NCBI GenBank assembly: GCA_019359245.1
Contig: JAHHHR010000001.1
Coordinates: 62,001 to 126,000, forward strand
Direction of reading: 5' to 3'
Length of the DNA: 64,000 nt
Origin: Nostoc desertorum CM1-VF14
GTDB taxonomy: Bacteria > Cyanobacteriota > Cyanobacteriia > Cyanobacteriales > Nostocaceae
Shown here: piece after piece, positions 39,889-50,647 of the stretch
Numbering within the stretch: position 1 is the first letter of the stretch
Layout of the letters: the number at the start of each line of letters is the position of its first letter
Position numbers and translations under genes: made by a program
The notes under the pieces: model-generated
Seen by the model: only the letters and a program-made list of their open reading frames with translations
The model's database searches: none
What the model was told of the DNA's origin: nothing

Positions 39889-42537
39889 TTACGAATCGGT
39901 TTGCTGCATGAGTGGAATCACGATCGCAAACTCGGCACCTTCTCCTGGTGCTGAAATACACTGAATTTGCCCGCCATGTTTTTTTACAACAATTTGGTAG
40001 CTAATTGATAACCCCATGCCTGTGCCTTTACCGACGGGTTTAGTAGTAAAGAAGGGGTCAAATAGACGTTTGCGTACTTCCTCAGTCATGCCTGGGCCAT
40101 TGTCGGTAACACTAATAATTACACGGTCTTCTTGGATGAGGGTGCGAATGCGAATTGTGGGGATTGGGGATTGGGGATTGGGCATGGGGCATGGTACACA
40201 AGAGACAGAGGGGCGGGGTGCTCTTAGCAGAGGGGAAAATTCTCCCTTGCTCCCAGCTAATAGCCCCCTTGCTTCTTCCCCACTCTCCACTCCCTCTTCT
40301 AAAGCATCGATCGCATTTGTCAACAGATTCATAAACACCTGATTCATGTGTCCAGCGTGGCATAGTACTGGTGGGAGGTCGCCGTAGTCTCGGATTACTT
40401 GAATTTCGGAATGTCCTGGTTTGGCTTTCAGACGATTTTGCAACAGCAGCAAGGTGCTATCAATACCTTCATGAATATCCACTGGCTTTGTGCCATCTTC
40501 ATCAAGGCGAGAGAAATTGCGTAAAGATAGGACAATCTGCCGAATGCGTTCGGCTCCCATGTTCATAGAATCCAGAATTTTGGGCAAATCTTGCTTGAGA
40601 AAGTCCAAATCAATAGCGTAGATTTGTTGGTGAATCTCTGGTGTTGGCGGGCAGTAGTTCTGTTGATAAAGTTCTACCAAGTGGAGCAAGTCTTTGATAT
40701 ATTCACGGGCGTGGCTAATATTGCCGTAAATAAAATTAACAGGATTATTGATTTCATGGGCAATACCTGCAACCAATTGTCCCAAACTGGACATTTTTTC
40801 AGTTTGAATCAGTTGCGCTTGGGTTTGTTGAAGTTCTAGCAGCGCTGCTTCTAGTTGCTGGGCTTTGTATTGAGCAGTTTGGGCGGCGATACGGCTCTGG
40901 GTGTAAAGTTTGGCTTGATCAATGGCGATCGCTAGTTGAACTGTAACTGCTTGTAGTAATTCTACTTCGCTATCCAGCCAAGGACGAAAACCACTACAAG
41001 AACCACAACTAAATGTGCCTATTTCACCAGATTGGGTGTGTACGGGCAGCGACATAAAGGCAGTGAAACCAAAATCCTGCAAAAACTGCTGTGCAGTGCG
41101 TAGCCCGTTGCAGGCATCGCCCACAGTCTCTACATCATTAATACGGATGATTTCTCTGTTCAAGGTTTTGGCTGCGATTAGTTCGATTTCTGCATTATTT
41201 GCTTGTTCGTTAAGCAAACAAGGGAAAAAGGAACTTTTCGCCTCATATACGCTCTCCCAGTAGGGAACCTCAGCGTCTTGGCGATACCAAAAGAAGGCGC
41301 AGCGATCAATTTGGAATAAGTTGCGAATCTCTTGCACTGCGGTTTCTACAATGTAATTGAGATCCAGAGAAGCTCGAATCTGGTTAGAAAGACGATTGAG
41401 TAGGGCTTCCCGTTGGGCACTTTCTCTGAGCGCAACTTCTGCTTGTTTGCGATCAGTGGTGTCATGGCAAATGCCAACGAAATTTAAAACATTACCATCA
41501 GCATCTCTAATAACAGATGAGTTGCTGGTATGCCATCGCCAAGTGCCATTTTTGTGTTTTACTCGATATTCAATTGCGTCTTGCTTTTCGGTTGTTGTCG
41601 CAATTTTTTGGAAATAATCTGCACAGATAGGCACATCGTCAGGATGTACAAAGAGAGCAAAGGATTTGCCTTCAACCTCTCCAATCTCATGCCCAAAAAT
41701 TTCAGTCCAGTTAGGAGAAACGTAGGAAAATATTCCTTCAAGTGTCAGGGCAAAAATAATGTTATTGGCATTTTCAATAATGGTACGAAACTTAGTATCG
41801 CTTTCTATTAATGCTGCTTGGACTTTATCGCTGGTGTCACGGACAAGAACTATGATTTGCTGGTCTGGTAATGGTAATAACCTAGCTTCAAAATTATTCT
41901 TCCCTTGTGGCAGGGGTAAGGTATATTCAAAACTGACTGAAGATTGAGTTTCAAGTACTTGAGTTATTGCTTGCTGGAAGCGATCGCCTATAACAGTCGG
42001 TAGGCATTCTCGCAAACTCTTGCCCTGACAATCTCCTGTTGGGATATATGGGTTTTCCGCCTTTCCTGGCTTGTAATCCAGAATACTTCCGTCAATATCA
42101 AGACGAAAGTATAAATCAGGAAGCACTTGCAAAATCGCTGCAAATTCTGATGTTTTTTGGCGTAACTGTGCTTCAACTGCTTGGCGTTTTGCAGTTTCAG
42201 CTTGCAGTTGCTCTAGTGCTTTTGCTAATTCTGTTGCCTGTTTGTGTTCTGTAATTTCATGCAGACAACAATATTGAAGGAGGCAGGAGGCAGGAGTCTG
42301 GTGGTCACTGAGCGTAGCCTCTGTCTGCGACACACTGCGCGTTTGCGTAGCATCCCGCAGGGAACGTAGAGAAGTGAGGCAGGAGCAGCAAATCATCTCT
42401 TTATTCGACCCCGGATGATTTGGTAGCCCTGAACTTTCGTAAAGAGCAGGATGTAGATCGCCTTTGGCGTCTCCTTGTATTTCTTCCTCTGTGACCATGA
42501 TTTGGTTAATGTAGCTCTGCACCTTTTTAGAAAACAC
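39889..42537 (-). CDS. PAS-PAS-GAF sensor histidine kinase
   Basis: 882 residues, soluble. After a repeat-derived N-terminus (about 1-85) come a coiled coil, PAS (about 110-235), PAS with PAC (about 245-370; VKHKNGTWRWHTSNSSV), GAF (about 385-545), coiled coil, HisKA H-box GQLVAGIAHEINNPVNFIYG and HATPase (FMNLLTNAIDAL, DNGPGM, FDPFFTTKPVGKGTGMGLSI). The H-box matches the kinase at 7221. A Pro/Ser-rich linker from short tandem repeats (40150-40280; PMPNPQSPIPT) is inserted between the N box and G1 box of the ATPase domain, an odd place that may loop out. No partner regulator is adjacent. Confidence 0.88.
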   Translation of the reverse strand: MFSKKVQSYINQIMVTEEEIQGDAKGDLHPALYESSGLPNHPGSNKEMICCSCLTSLRSLRDATQTRSVSQTEATLSDHQTPASCLLQYCCLHEITEHKQATELAKALEQLQAETAKRQAVEAQLRQKTSEFAAILQVLPDLYFRLDIDGSILDYKPGKAENPYIPTGDCQGKSLRECLPTVIGDRFQQAITQVLETQSSVSFEYTLPLPQGKNNFEARLLPLPDQQIIVLVRDTSDKVQAALIESDTKFRTIIENANNIIFALTLEGIFSYVSPNWTEIFGHEIGEVEGKSFALFVHPDDVPICADYFQKIATTTEKQDAIEYRVKHKNGTWRWHTSNSSVIRDADGNVLNFVGICHDTTDRKQAEVALRESAQREALLNRLSNQIRASLDLNYIVETAVQEIRNLFQIDRCAFFWYRQDAEVPYWESVYEAKSSFFPCLLNEQANNAEIELIAAKTLNREIIRINDVETVGDACNGLRTAQQFLQDFGFTAFMSLPVHTQSGEIGTFSCGSCSGFRPWLDSEVELLQAVTVQLAIAIDQAKLYTQSRIAAQTAQYKAQQLEAALLELQQTQAQLIQTEKMSSLGQLVAGIAHEINNPVNFIYGNISHAREYIKDLLHLVELYQQNYCPPTPEIHQQIYAIDLDFLKQDLPKILDSMNMGAERIRQIVLSLRNFSRLDEDGTKPVDIHEGIDSTLLLLQNRLKAKPGHSEIQVIRDYGDLPPVLCHAGHMNQVFMNLLTNAIDALEEGVESGEEARGLLAGSKGEFSPLLRAPRPSVSCVPCPMPNPQSPIPTIRIRTLIQEDRVIISVTDNGPGMTEEVRKRLFDPFFTTKPVGKGTGMGLSISYQIVVKKHGGQIQCISAPGEGAEFAIVIPLMQQTDS
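42286..42390. repeat. Repeat insertion within the N-terminal coding region of the kinase
   Basis: Pieces aggcaggaggcaggagtct, cactgagcgtagcctctgtc and gcatcccgcagggaacgtag are dispersed Nostoc repeats. They encode residues about 48-85 of the kinase without stop codons. Confidence 0.6.
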
Positions 42538-43544
42538 TTTTGCCTGCCTGCTCTGCCTAAGTTATTTAAGTAATAGCCTGAAAATAGGATTTGTTATATA
42601 GATGTATATAGTTTTTACCTCAACCTGCTACTTATTTTAATACTTTATTTATTTTTATATGGGCAATAATTCTCCTTTTACTGTAAATAAATTGAACGAA
42701 ATGCTGAAGTTGTCATTAAGATTAACCTCAGCATTTTTGGGATATTTAAGTTATCCCTGTACTAGGGAAGCTATTCGACTTTGCTTCTTTTTAAAATTAG
42801 CTATAAATTCATCTTACCTATGTAATCGCATTGTTTAAAAACCTGATTTAGCTTCACGAAAACTATATGATTAATCGTGAGGCGCTTATATCTTTATCAG
42901 AAATTCACAATAATCATAAATTTTATATCAAATAAATCTTGATTTTTTTTCAAGAAGAATTCAGCATTAATTAGAGTACTGCCGACTCTGAGTCGCGGCT
43001 AGTAGGACTTCCAACTAAAAAAATATCCAACCGCGTTTAGAGCAGGGGAGCAGGGGGAGGAACAGTCGTATTGAATCCAGAAATTGGGATAATTTATTTT
43101 TTGGAGTTCCCTTATACAGACAGAACCCAAGGAAGTGGGTTTGAATTTTTTGATTTTTCATAATTTTTGCGTAGGCAGACTTTGGTTGTATGGTAGCGAA
43201 TTATATTCACCCAATCATTTTCGGACATCTTCTTAAAATAAGGGGTATAAAAGGGTTTAATACCCACATCTTTACTAAGCACTATCTAGCCAGTTTATGG
43301 TATAAAACCCCACTTTATTTATTTTGACTCCTGTTAGCGGATAGCTATGGTTTAGCCCATTCTGACTTCTGAATTTCTCTTCAATTTTCTCAACGAAACT
43401 CGATTTTTCCAAATTGTCTTGACCGTTCAAAACGCCTCACGCCAAAATCCCAAATTAAATGAGAGAAATGCTAAATGTGATATCAAGACGTTGCAACAAT
43501 AGCTGGAAATTGCATTTTATATGTTATAAAGCTCACAGAAATTA
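42538..43544. other. Intergenic region without visible genes
   Basis: 1 kb between divergent genes (kinase and GTPase), AT-rich. It holds a short gcaggggagcagggggag tract near 43043 and no convincing open frame, RNA fold or palindromic cluster. It presumably contains both promoters. Confidence 0.5.
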
Positions 43545-46106
43545 ATGTTAGGCGGGAACTACTTTATGGAACCAGATAAACTGGGCCGTTTTAAGGAGTA
43601 CGGCGAATTCATCCTCCGAAAGATAGATTCTGTGCCCCAGCACCCTTCAAAACAAGAAGATTGGGTTCCAGCTAGTCTTGACGAATGTCTCCTTCGTCTG
43701 CGGTCAGCTGCCCAGAAAACTGTAGACCTTGCAACTTCACCTGTCAAAATTGGGGTGATGGGAGAATTCAGTAGTGGTAAAACCTTACTTCTAGGCAGTC
43801 TAATTGGATATGCAGATGGTTTGCCAGTCAGTGAAAACCCCACTACAGGTAATGTTACTGCAATACATATCATTCCACAAGATGAATTTGCAACTACTCA
43901 ATTAAGTAATTTTACTGTAGATTATCTTTCTCATGAAGGAGTGCATGAGTGTCTACGCTTCATGCTGGGGGAAGCCCATAAACGGACGACAGCAGCAGGG
44001 CTTCCTCCTATACCAGTATCGAAACTCAACTCTGGCACAGATATTATTAGCTGGTGTGAAGAAGCATGGAATAGTAGTAACAATTTAGAGCTACGTTATT
44101 TACTCCGGGAGTTGGTATTATTCCTGCGGGCTTATCAAGCTTATGGGGAAGTTATGTGTGGTGGGCGCTACCAGATTGATGCTATCACCGCCCGCGAGGG
44201 GCTACAGCTAGTCGAACAGCCAATGGCAATCCAAACTCTGAAATTTGAGGATCTACCTCCAGCGCATATCCGATTACCGAGTCCACCCCAGAGGCTACCA
44301 ACAAAGTTATTGCAAAACAGCTTCCCACTTATTCGCCGTGTAGATATCGATGTGAAAATCTCACGGGAAATTTGGGATTTTGCAGGCGCAGGCAAATTTA
44401 TTCTTATCGACTTTCCGGGATTGGGGGCTGCTAATTCGGGAGCTAGGGATACCTTTTTGTCACTACGAGAATTGGCAGAAGTACAGACAATTTTGGTATT
44501 GCTAAATGGTAAATCTCCTGGTAGCGATCGCGCCAATAAAATCTTTACGATGATGCAGCAGCAGCGACCGGGACAAGACCTAAAAGATTTAATTCTCGTA
44601 GGTGTAGGTCGCTTCGATCAACTACCCCTAGACAGCGAAGGCGGCGAAAGAGAACTTGATCAACTCATTGAAGATAGGCATTTAAAAGAAGAAACCGTTT
44701 TCCAAAAACTCAAAGTTCTGCAAACTACCATTGACGGTGCAGAAGCGTTTACAACCCAAAAAGACCGCATCGTTTTACTGTCGCCACTGTTGGGACTAGC
44801 TGAATTGGCAAAACGTTCTACTACAGTCAAAGCAGGTTCAACAGAGTTTTTGGCTAACTTAGACTATCCTGATTACCTAGATCGGTCTAAACGGCTACAA
44901 GACAAATGGGAGCTATTAAGTGAACGGCTATTAGGCTCTGATCCCCGCAGTTATTTAGGCAAACAGCTAGGTTACTTTAGCCAAGATGGAGGACTTGGTA
45001 AACTGCGGGAATTGATTCAAACCCACGTAGCGACTCATGGTCTAAAGCAACTGTATGAAGATACTCGCAGAGCTGCTGATGTGGTGAGTCAGCAACAAGA
45101 TCATTTGAAGGACATCATAGATGAAATTCACGAGCAAGGCATCCCTACAGGAGACAGTCCCGCATTTATCGAGTTGCGCTTTGTGATCGAAAGCTTGGAT
45201 AAAATTTACAGGAATTTCCAAAAAGATTTAGGGAAAGAACCACTCAGAGATCGGCGCGGTGTTGTCGTCAGCGATGTAGTAAAAGACGAACTCACTTTTA
45301 GAATACTGAATTGGAACCAGTGGACTTTACTCTTCAACAAAGCCAACAATGGAGCGATCGCTCTGGCAGAATCTAAAGGTGCAGCCGGTAAATTATTTGA
45401 TCGGGGAAATCGTGTCAATAGTTCCCTTCCAACTAAGAGCGATGATTTTTATCCAGTCTTTGAGAAAACTGTTAAAGAAGTAGAAGATTTTGCCCGCGAT
45501 CGCATCCATCAAGCAGTGGTAGATTTGTTAAATCAATTGTCAAATTATGTAGCTCCAGAACGCGAACAATTGCAGGCATTTTTCCATCCTGATATGGAAC
45601 AAGAAATCGAAGAAAAATTTGGTTTTGAAGATGCTGATCTCTTTTACAAATTATTACTAGGATGCGATCCTAATGAATGGAAGGAAGCAATCATTTCGGA
45701 AATCACTAGTAAAGACAAAACCGTTGCACCTGAAATCATCTTTCCTTTAGCACGTAAAGACGATAAACACAATGTTGGTCAAATCTTTGACTGGGCACCA
45801 GAAAAAAGCCAAGGTTTACCCAGATCCAGCAATCACCAACTTTTAGTACTGCGGCTACGAGATGAAATCACTGCTAGCGCCAGCCTCCATCTTGTGCAGT
45901 ATGTTAGTGAAGTTAATCAGCAAATTAATTCTGAGCTAGAAGGTATTTTGGATCAAATTATTCCTAGTTTGCAAAACCTTTCAAAAAAAGAAACTTTGCT
46001 GAGATATTTGGCGGCTGGGGAATTGCCATCTGAAATCGCAATTCCTACTTGGTTGCAGATTATTTCAGAACTTGCTGCTGTTTCTTACTTAGATGATTTG
46101 AGATAA
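43545..46106 (+). CDS. Dynamin-like GTPase, SrfC-type
   Basis: 853 residues. The G1/P-loop is GVMGEFSSGKTLLLGSL (about 85-101), G3 is DFPGLG (about 293-298) and a G4-like region is LVGVGRFDQLP. The rest is helical, as in bacterial dynamin-like proteins; no membrane helix is obvious. Length and the company of a 991-residue Hsp70/actin-like protein and a third gene fit the SrfC/SrfB/SrfA-type locus of enterobacteria (called virulence factors there, role unclear). The ATG at 43566 (MEPDKLGRF) is an equally good start. Cleavage of GTP linked to membrane remodelling or complex assembly is the family expectation. Confidence 0.75.
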   Translation: MLGGNYFMEPDKLGRFKEYGEFILRKIDSVPQHPSKQEDWVPASLDECLLRLRSAAQKTVDLATSPVKIGVMGEFSSGKTLLLGSLIGYADGLPVSENPTTGNVTAIHIIPQDEFATTQLSNFTVDYLSHEGVHECLRFMLGEAHKRTTAAGLPPIPVSKLNSGTDIISWCEEAWNSSNNLELRYLLRELVLFLRAYQAYGEVMCGGRYQIDAITAREGLQLVEQPMAIQTLKFEDLPPAHIRLPSPPQRLPTKLLQNSFPLIRRVDIDVKISREIWDFAGAGKFILIDFPGLGAANSGARDTFLSLRELAEVQTILVLLNGKSPGSDRANKIFTMMQQQRPGQDLKDLILVGVGRFDQLPLDSEGGERELDQLIEDRHLKEETVFQKLKVLQTTIDGAEAFTTQKDRIVLLSPLLGLAELAKRSTTVKAGSTEFLANLDYPDYLDRSKRLQDKWELLSERLLGSDPRSYLGKQLGYFSQDGGLGKLRELIQTHVATHGLKQLYEDTRRAADVVSQQQDHLKDIIDEIHEQGIPTGDSPAFIELRFVIESLDKIYRNFQKDLGKEPLRDRRGVVVSDVVKDELTFRILNWNQWTLLFNKANNGAIALAESKGAAGKLFDRGNRVNSSLPTKSDDFYPVFEKTVKEVEDFARDRIHQAVVDLLNQLSNYVAPEREQLQAFFHPDMEQEIEEKFGFEDADLFYKLLLGCDPNEWKEAIISEITSKDKTVAPEIIFPLARKDDKHNVGQIFDWAPEKSQGLPRSSNHQLLVLRLRDEITASASLHLVQYVSEVNQQINSELEGILDQIIPSLQNLSKKETLLRYLAAGELPSEIAIPTWLQIISELAAVSYLDDLR

Positions 46107-46159
46107 GCTAACTCAGAAAGTAACTGATTGCGATCGGGTATGGTTATGAGGATGTATTT

Positions 46160-47020
46160 GTGAGACGTGATGCGATTTTTTATGCAATTTTCAAGCGTGT
46201 CCCAGGATTGTTTTTCGAGTTAGTAGAACAGCCACCAGCCGAAGCTGCTAACTATCGTTTTGAATCAGTTGAAGTTAAAGAACCAACATTTCGGATTGAT
46301 GGGGTATTTTTACCTCCACCTGATGCAACATCTCAGATGATCTTTTTTGCTGAGGTGCAATTCCAAAAGGATGAGTTACTGTACCATCGGTTTTTCTCCG
46401 AATCCATGCTGTATATGTATCGTAACCCATCGCTTTACGATGACTGGTACGGAGTAATTATTTTACAGTCTCGCAGCTTGGAACCGGAAAACACTACTAT
46501 TCACAGATCGTTACTGAACAGTTCCCAAGTACAACGGATTTATTTAGATGAGTTAGGTAGTCCTGATGAGCAAAAAGTAGGTATCAGTTTGATGCAGTTG
46601 ACTATTGCCTCAGAGACTCAAATGGTGCAAGAAGCGAAACGTTTAATTGAGCGAGTGCAACAAGAACAGATAACTGTTTTAGCTAAGGAGGAGATAATAG
46701 ATGTAATCACAACGATTGCAGTTTATAAATTTGCCAACTTAAGTCGTGAAGAGGTAGAGGCAATGTTAGGAGTTAAGTTAGAAGAAACTAGAGTTTATCA
46801 AGAAGCTAAACAAGAGGGACTAGAACAAGGATTAGAACTAGGACTAGAACAAGGATTAGAATTAGGACGAGAACAAGGATTAGAACTAGGCCGAGAACAA
46901 GGACGAGAACTAGCAAAACTTGAACTTGTACCTCAGTTCTTAGCTCGTGGTATGTCGATGGAAGAGGTTGCTCAATTACTTAATTTAACTATCGAACAAG
47001 TAAGACTTGCATCTGAATAA
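46160..47020 (+). CDS. Rpn-family (DUF2887-type) PD-(D/E)XK nuclease-like protein
   Basis: 286 residues from a GTG start. The opening RRDAIFYAIFKRVPGLFFEL and the motif RIDGVF ... FFAEVQFQKD match the D-x(n)-E-x-Q core of the PD-(D/E)XK fold in Rpn/DUF2887 proteins. These are common in cyanobacteria and related to recombination-promoting nucleases. The C-terminal third carries a Glu-rich seven-residue repeat (LEQGLELG / LGREQG) followed by a helical tail MSMEEVAQLLNLTIEQVR. The gene is wedged between the GTPase and the Hsp70-like gene, so it may have inserted there. Confidence 0.82.
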   Translation: MRRDAIFYAIFKRVPGLFFELVEQPPAEAANYRFESVEVKEPTFRIDGVFLPPPDATSQMIFFAEVQFQKDELLYHRFFSESMLYMYRNPSLYDDWYGVIILQSRSLEPENTTIHRSLLNSSQVQRIYLDELGSPDEQKVGISLMQLTIASETQMVQEAKRLIERVQQEQITVLAKEEIIDVITTIAVYKFANLSREEVEAMLGVKLEETRVYQEAKQEGLEQGLELGLEQGLELGREQGLELGREQGRELAKLELVPQFLARGMSMEEVAQLLNLTIEQVRLASE

Positions 47021-47331
47021 TCACAACAATTACTGGTTATAAATTTGCAAACTTAAGTAGTGAAGAGGTAGAGGCGATGTTTGAAATTAAGTTACAAGAA
47101 ACTAGGGTTTATCGAGAAGCTAAAGAAGAAGGACGACAAGAAGGACTAAAACAAGCACGAGAAGAAGGACTAAAGCAAGGACGAGAAGAAGCAAAACTTG
47201 AACTTATACCTCGGTTCTTAGCTTATGGTATTTCTATAGAAGAGGTTGCCCAGTTACTTGATTTAACTATCAAACAAGTCGAACAAGTAAGACTTGCAAC
47301 TGAGCAAGAATCTTCAACATCAACTCAGTAA
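47021..47331 (+). pseudogene. Tandem partial duplicate of the Rpn-family gene 3' end
   Basis: Begins at the stop codon of the intact gene and repeats its sequence from about 46707 (tcacaac.att, then YKFANLS, EEVEAM, KLQETRVYREAK, the Glu/Gln-rich repeat and the EEVAQLLDLTIKQV tail). An ATG at 47077 leaves an 84-codon open frame, but it lacks the nuclease core. Confidence 0.75.
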
Positions 47332-47547
47332 CTGCCGTAATTGTCATAGCGATCGCCTAGTTTGGGCTACGCCTACGCCCTTTCATATAAAAGCATAGCC
47401 CGACATAGACATCGCGCCAAATAAAAAAGCCAGTGCTAAAGAGAGTTCAGTGGGACAAGTCCAAAGATTCTCTAAATTTGTAATTTTATGATAAAACATT
47501 ACAGTTTTTAGCCAGGTATAAAACAAACAACAGAAAGTGATACTATA

Positions 47548-50523
47548 ATGAACCCTTTTCAACTCAACAAATATAGCGATCAAGAACCAAGCGAGAAACA
47601 GCAAAAAAGATTTCCTGGGTGGTTTGCTTTAGATTTTGGTACATCGAATTCCACAGTTACACTTTTCGATCCAATTGAAGTACCGATCGCAGAAATTCTA
47701 CCCAAAGAGCAGGAAATGCGATTGCGCGATCGCTTATCACAATGGCTGAGTTCTCCCGCCTCAGTGGCTTTACCAGATGTCAGTGCTGATGATTGGGAAA
47801 AGTTTATCGCAGAAATTAGTAGAAACCTGGAGATACAACCCAGCCAATTGAGTGAAGTATTTGAAAGTGATAATAAAGAGCGATTTTTAGAAGCAATTCG
47901 CCAAATTGAACTTTCTTTAGGAAACAGCGAGAGATTCCGCCGTGCTGTCAGCAAAAAACTTTACCAAATTTATCATGAGGTGTTCCGCGTCCCTACCCTA
48001 GAGTCGCAAAATCTGATTCCAGTTGTGCTAGATATCGATCGCCGTGATACAGAAATTCCTAGCGAGGCGGAAATTTCGCAGTTAAGCGACTTAAAACTGC
48101 GGATGGGAAGGGAAGCTAGAGATAACCGGAAAAAAGCGATCGCTCAAGGTACAAGCAGTTCTTTAAAGGAAATCATCAGCAGATTTCACCATTCACCCAA
48201 ACGCTATTTTGGTCAAGATCGTTTGTTTCCAGTTATTTTAGATGGTGAAGAAGAATTAATTACCGCTAACCAACTGATCCAATCTGCTTGGGCGCATTTA
48301 ATCGAGTTAACTGAAGATTACCGCCAACGCGCCCAACGCAGGTTTTCAGAAGGGAATTTTTTAACAGCAGTTGTCACCTACCCCACTGTCGCCCCACCAG
48401 TTGTTCGCAAGGAAGTTAAGGAATTAGTTGAGCAGTTGGGGATCGATGATGTCCAAACTGCTTATGATGAAGCTGTTTCTGTGGCGATATTCTTTTTGTG
48501 GCGAGAATTTGGCGGTAATCTCAACATTGGAATTGAGTCATTCAAAACTCGTTGTCGCCAAGTAGGAAATAAATGGTCACAAAATGTCCTCGTTTTGGAT
48601 ATTGGCGGGGGAACCACAGACTTAGCTTTAATTGAACTGACTTTAGAAGATAAAACTCCTAGTTTTGCCGATTATGAAGACCGAGGTTTAGGAGGACGTT
48701 ACTATAAACTTACCCCCAAACTATTAGGTTCATCTGGTCATTTACAGTTAGGCGGTGAGTTAATTACGCTGCGAATTTTTAGATTATTAAAAGTTGCGAT
48801 CGCAGACTTTTTATTGACATCAGTAACAACAGGTGATATTGAAAGCGAAAAACTAGAAGATTTAATTAGCTCTGAGTTAAACGAGCGCTTTTTAGAACAA
48901 GGCAAATTCAAAACTGGCAGTCTTTTAAAATATCTAGATAAAGAGAATCCAGAAGGCGATATTGCTTACAAAGATGCCTTAGATACTGCTGAGAAAGTAT
49001 TACCTACCCGTTGGCAACAAGCACCCCAACGCCTGCAATCCTTTTATATTCTCTGGGATCATGCAGAAGCAGCTAAACTTAAACTTGGGCAAAAGCCACC
49101 AGCAGATAATTCTCTACTAACTTTCACGCTTTCTGAGCAAGAAATTTCCGAATTGCTCACCCAAAGCGGTATTAAATTGCAAGTCAAAGATCCAAATAAC
49201 ATCTGCATCACCTTAGATAACCAGCAATTTGAACGAGCCGCCGTTTCAGGAATTAAAGAAGCGATCGGTATTGCCAAAGGATTAATGGAAAGTCGCTTGC
49301 GTCCCGATGATATCACCAAAGACTCTTGGAATTCGCAAAAAGTTGATTGGTTAATTCTGTCTGGAAAAACTTGTAATTTAGACATAGTGCAGCGCCAAAT
49401 CTACCAAGAATTTAGTAAATCTCCATATTTTGTATGGAATCCAGAGCGAATTACTTTTGTGCTGGAATTTACCAAATTAGCCACCTCTGCTGGTGCTTGT
49501 TATGCCGAGAAGCTACGAAGATTGAGATTCGATCCAGAAGAGTCCAAAAGCTTGCTGCGTAAGGGAGCCAACCAGCTAGAAATTGATGTCAAAAATCTGT
49601 TTTATTATTTGCCCTGCAACTTCAAACGCAAAACTCAAAGTAACGATTTACTAACCATATTCAAGGCTGGACAAGAACTATATCAACTAGCACCTTCGGA
49701 AACTGTTGCCAAAGTTCGGACTGCATGGCAAGGAATCCAATTAACTAATATTATTTACCGTCAAGACTACGAGGATGGAGATTTACGACTGTGGGGTAGC
49801 TTCGACGGCAAAAACCTCATGAATAAACTGGGAATGCAAGAAGCAGAGTTTTTGAGAAAAATTAAAGTCCAGTTTGAAATTGACCAAACCCTTGAATTTA
49901 GTGTATTGCTTTGTCAGGGAAACCCCCATTATTTAATTGATATTCCTGGCATTGATTTGGAATCAGTAGTTTCAGAAACATCACCGTTATTTTCTGATGG
50001 TAAATTGAACTGGAATATTGCTGTAGAACGCTTCAATAAAGATTTAAATGATGGTGATATTGCTGTCAATGTAATTGAGTCTGCAACTGTTGATCAACCA
50101 GATGCCTATCATCTTGTGTTTGAAGTAGGAAATGATGGTAGTAAATTATTCCAAAAATTTCACTATCTGCGCGATGGCGTGGCGCAACCAGGAATTGGGT
50201 TAATTAGTAATCCTTTACCTCCCTTCCCGCAAACTGGACAACACACCTTCTATATTTATCAAACAGATGCCGAAAGCAATAGCAAAAAATGGATAAGAAT
50301 TGGCGCACTCAGCAAACCAGATGTAACAACAGATTACCCTTGCCAATATCGTGTAACTCTCGATGATCAAGGCATTTTGCGGATGCACGCCGGTGAAATC
50401 CCTTACTGGACATCAAATAATCAGGAATGCCTCAAAGAAGAGGGATGCGTTTATCTTGCTGAATTAGAATTGCAGCCCAACGAAGTTGATAAAGAACGCG
50501 ATCCATTTTGCGGTATACATTAA
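47548..50523 (+). CDS. Hsp70/actin-fold ATPase-like protein, SrfB-type
   Basis: 991 residues. The phosphate-1 motif WFALDFGTSNSTVTLFD (about 28-44) and phosphate-2 motif VLVLDIGGGTTDLALIELTL (about 348-367) mark an Hsp70/actin nucleotide-binding domain with large insertions. GLGGRYYKLTPKLLGSSGHL and LGGELITLRIFR follow, and a C-terminal beta-rich region ends LQPNEVDKERDP. Length matches SrfB-type proteins (about 1000 residues). With the dynamin-like gene before and a 368-residue gene after, the three may form one complex; the order here is interrupted by the Rpn genes. The cellular role is not known. Confidence 0.72.
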   Translation: MNPFQLNKYSDQEPSEKQQKRFPGWFALDFGTSNSTVTLFDPIEVPIAEILPKEQEMRLRDRLSQWLSSPASVALPDVSADDWEKFIAEISRNLEIQPSQLSEVFESDNKERFLEAIRQIELSLGNSERFRRAVSKKLYQIYHEVFRVPTLESQNLIPVVLDIDRRDTEIPSEAEISQLSDLKLRMGREARDNRKKAIAQGTSSSLKEIISRFHHSPKRYFGQDRLFPVILDGEEELITANQLIQSAWAHLIELTEDYRQRAQRRFSEGNFLTAVVTYPTVAPPVVRKEVKELVEQLGIDDVQTAYDEAVSVAIFFLWREFGGNLNIGIESFKTRCRQVGNKWSQNVLVLDIGGGTTDLALIELTLEDKTPSFADYEDRGLGGRYYKLTPKLLGSSGHLQLGGELITLRIFRLLKVAIADFLLTSVTTGDIESEKLEDLISSELNERFLEQGKFKTGSLLKYLDKENPEGDIAYKDALDTAEKVLPTRWQQAPQRLQSFYILWDHAEAAKLKLGQKPPADNSLLTFTLSEQEISELLTQSGIKLQVKDPNNICITLDNQQFERAAVSGIKEAIGIAKGLMESRLRPDDITKDSWNSQKVDWLILSGKTCNLDIVQRQIYQEFSKSPYFVWNPERITFVLEFTKLATSAGACYAEKLRRLRFDPEESKSLLRKGANQLEIDVKNLFYYLPCNFKRKTQSNDLLTIFKAGQELYQLAPSETVAKVRTAWQGIQLTNIIYRQDYEDGDLRLWGSFDGKNLMNKLGMQEAEFLRKIKVQFEIDQTLEFSVLLCQGNPHYLIDIPGIDLESVVSETSPLFSDGKLNWNIAVERFNKDLNDGDIAVNVIESATVDQPDAYHLVFEVGNDGSKLFQKFHYLRDGVAQPGIGLISNPLPPFPQTGQHTFYIYQTDAESNSKKWIRIGALSKPDVTTDYPCQYRVTLDDQGILRMHAGEIPYWTSNNQECLKEEGCVYLAELELQPNEVDKERDPFCGIH

Positions 50524-50527
50524 CTCT

Positions 50528-50625
50528 TGCATTAAACCTCTGCGTTCCTCTGCGCTAAACTCTGCGTTCCTCTGCGTTGAAAAAAATTAATATTTTTAAA
50601 CGCAGAGGGGCGCTGAGGTTTGCCA
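50528..50625. repeat. Inverted dispersed repeat (ctctgcgttcctctgcg)
   Basis: ctctgcgttcctctgcgct occurs twice, followed by aacgcagaggggcgctgagg in the opposite sense, forming a long imperfect hairpin between the two genes. Related repeat pieces occur at 62125. Confidence 0.6.
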
Positions 50626-50647
50626 AGTTAATTCGCTATAAAAATAT

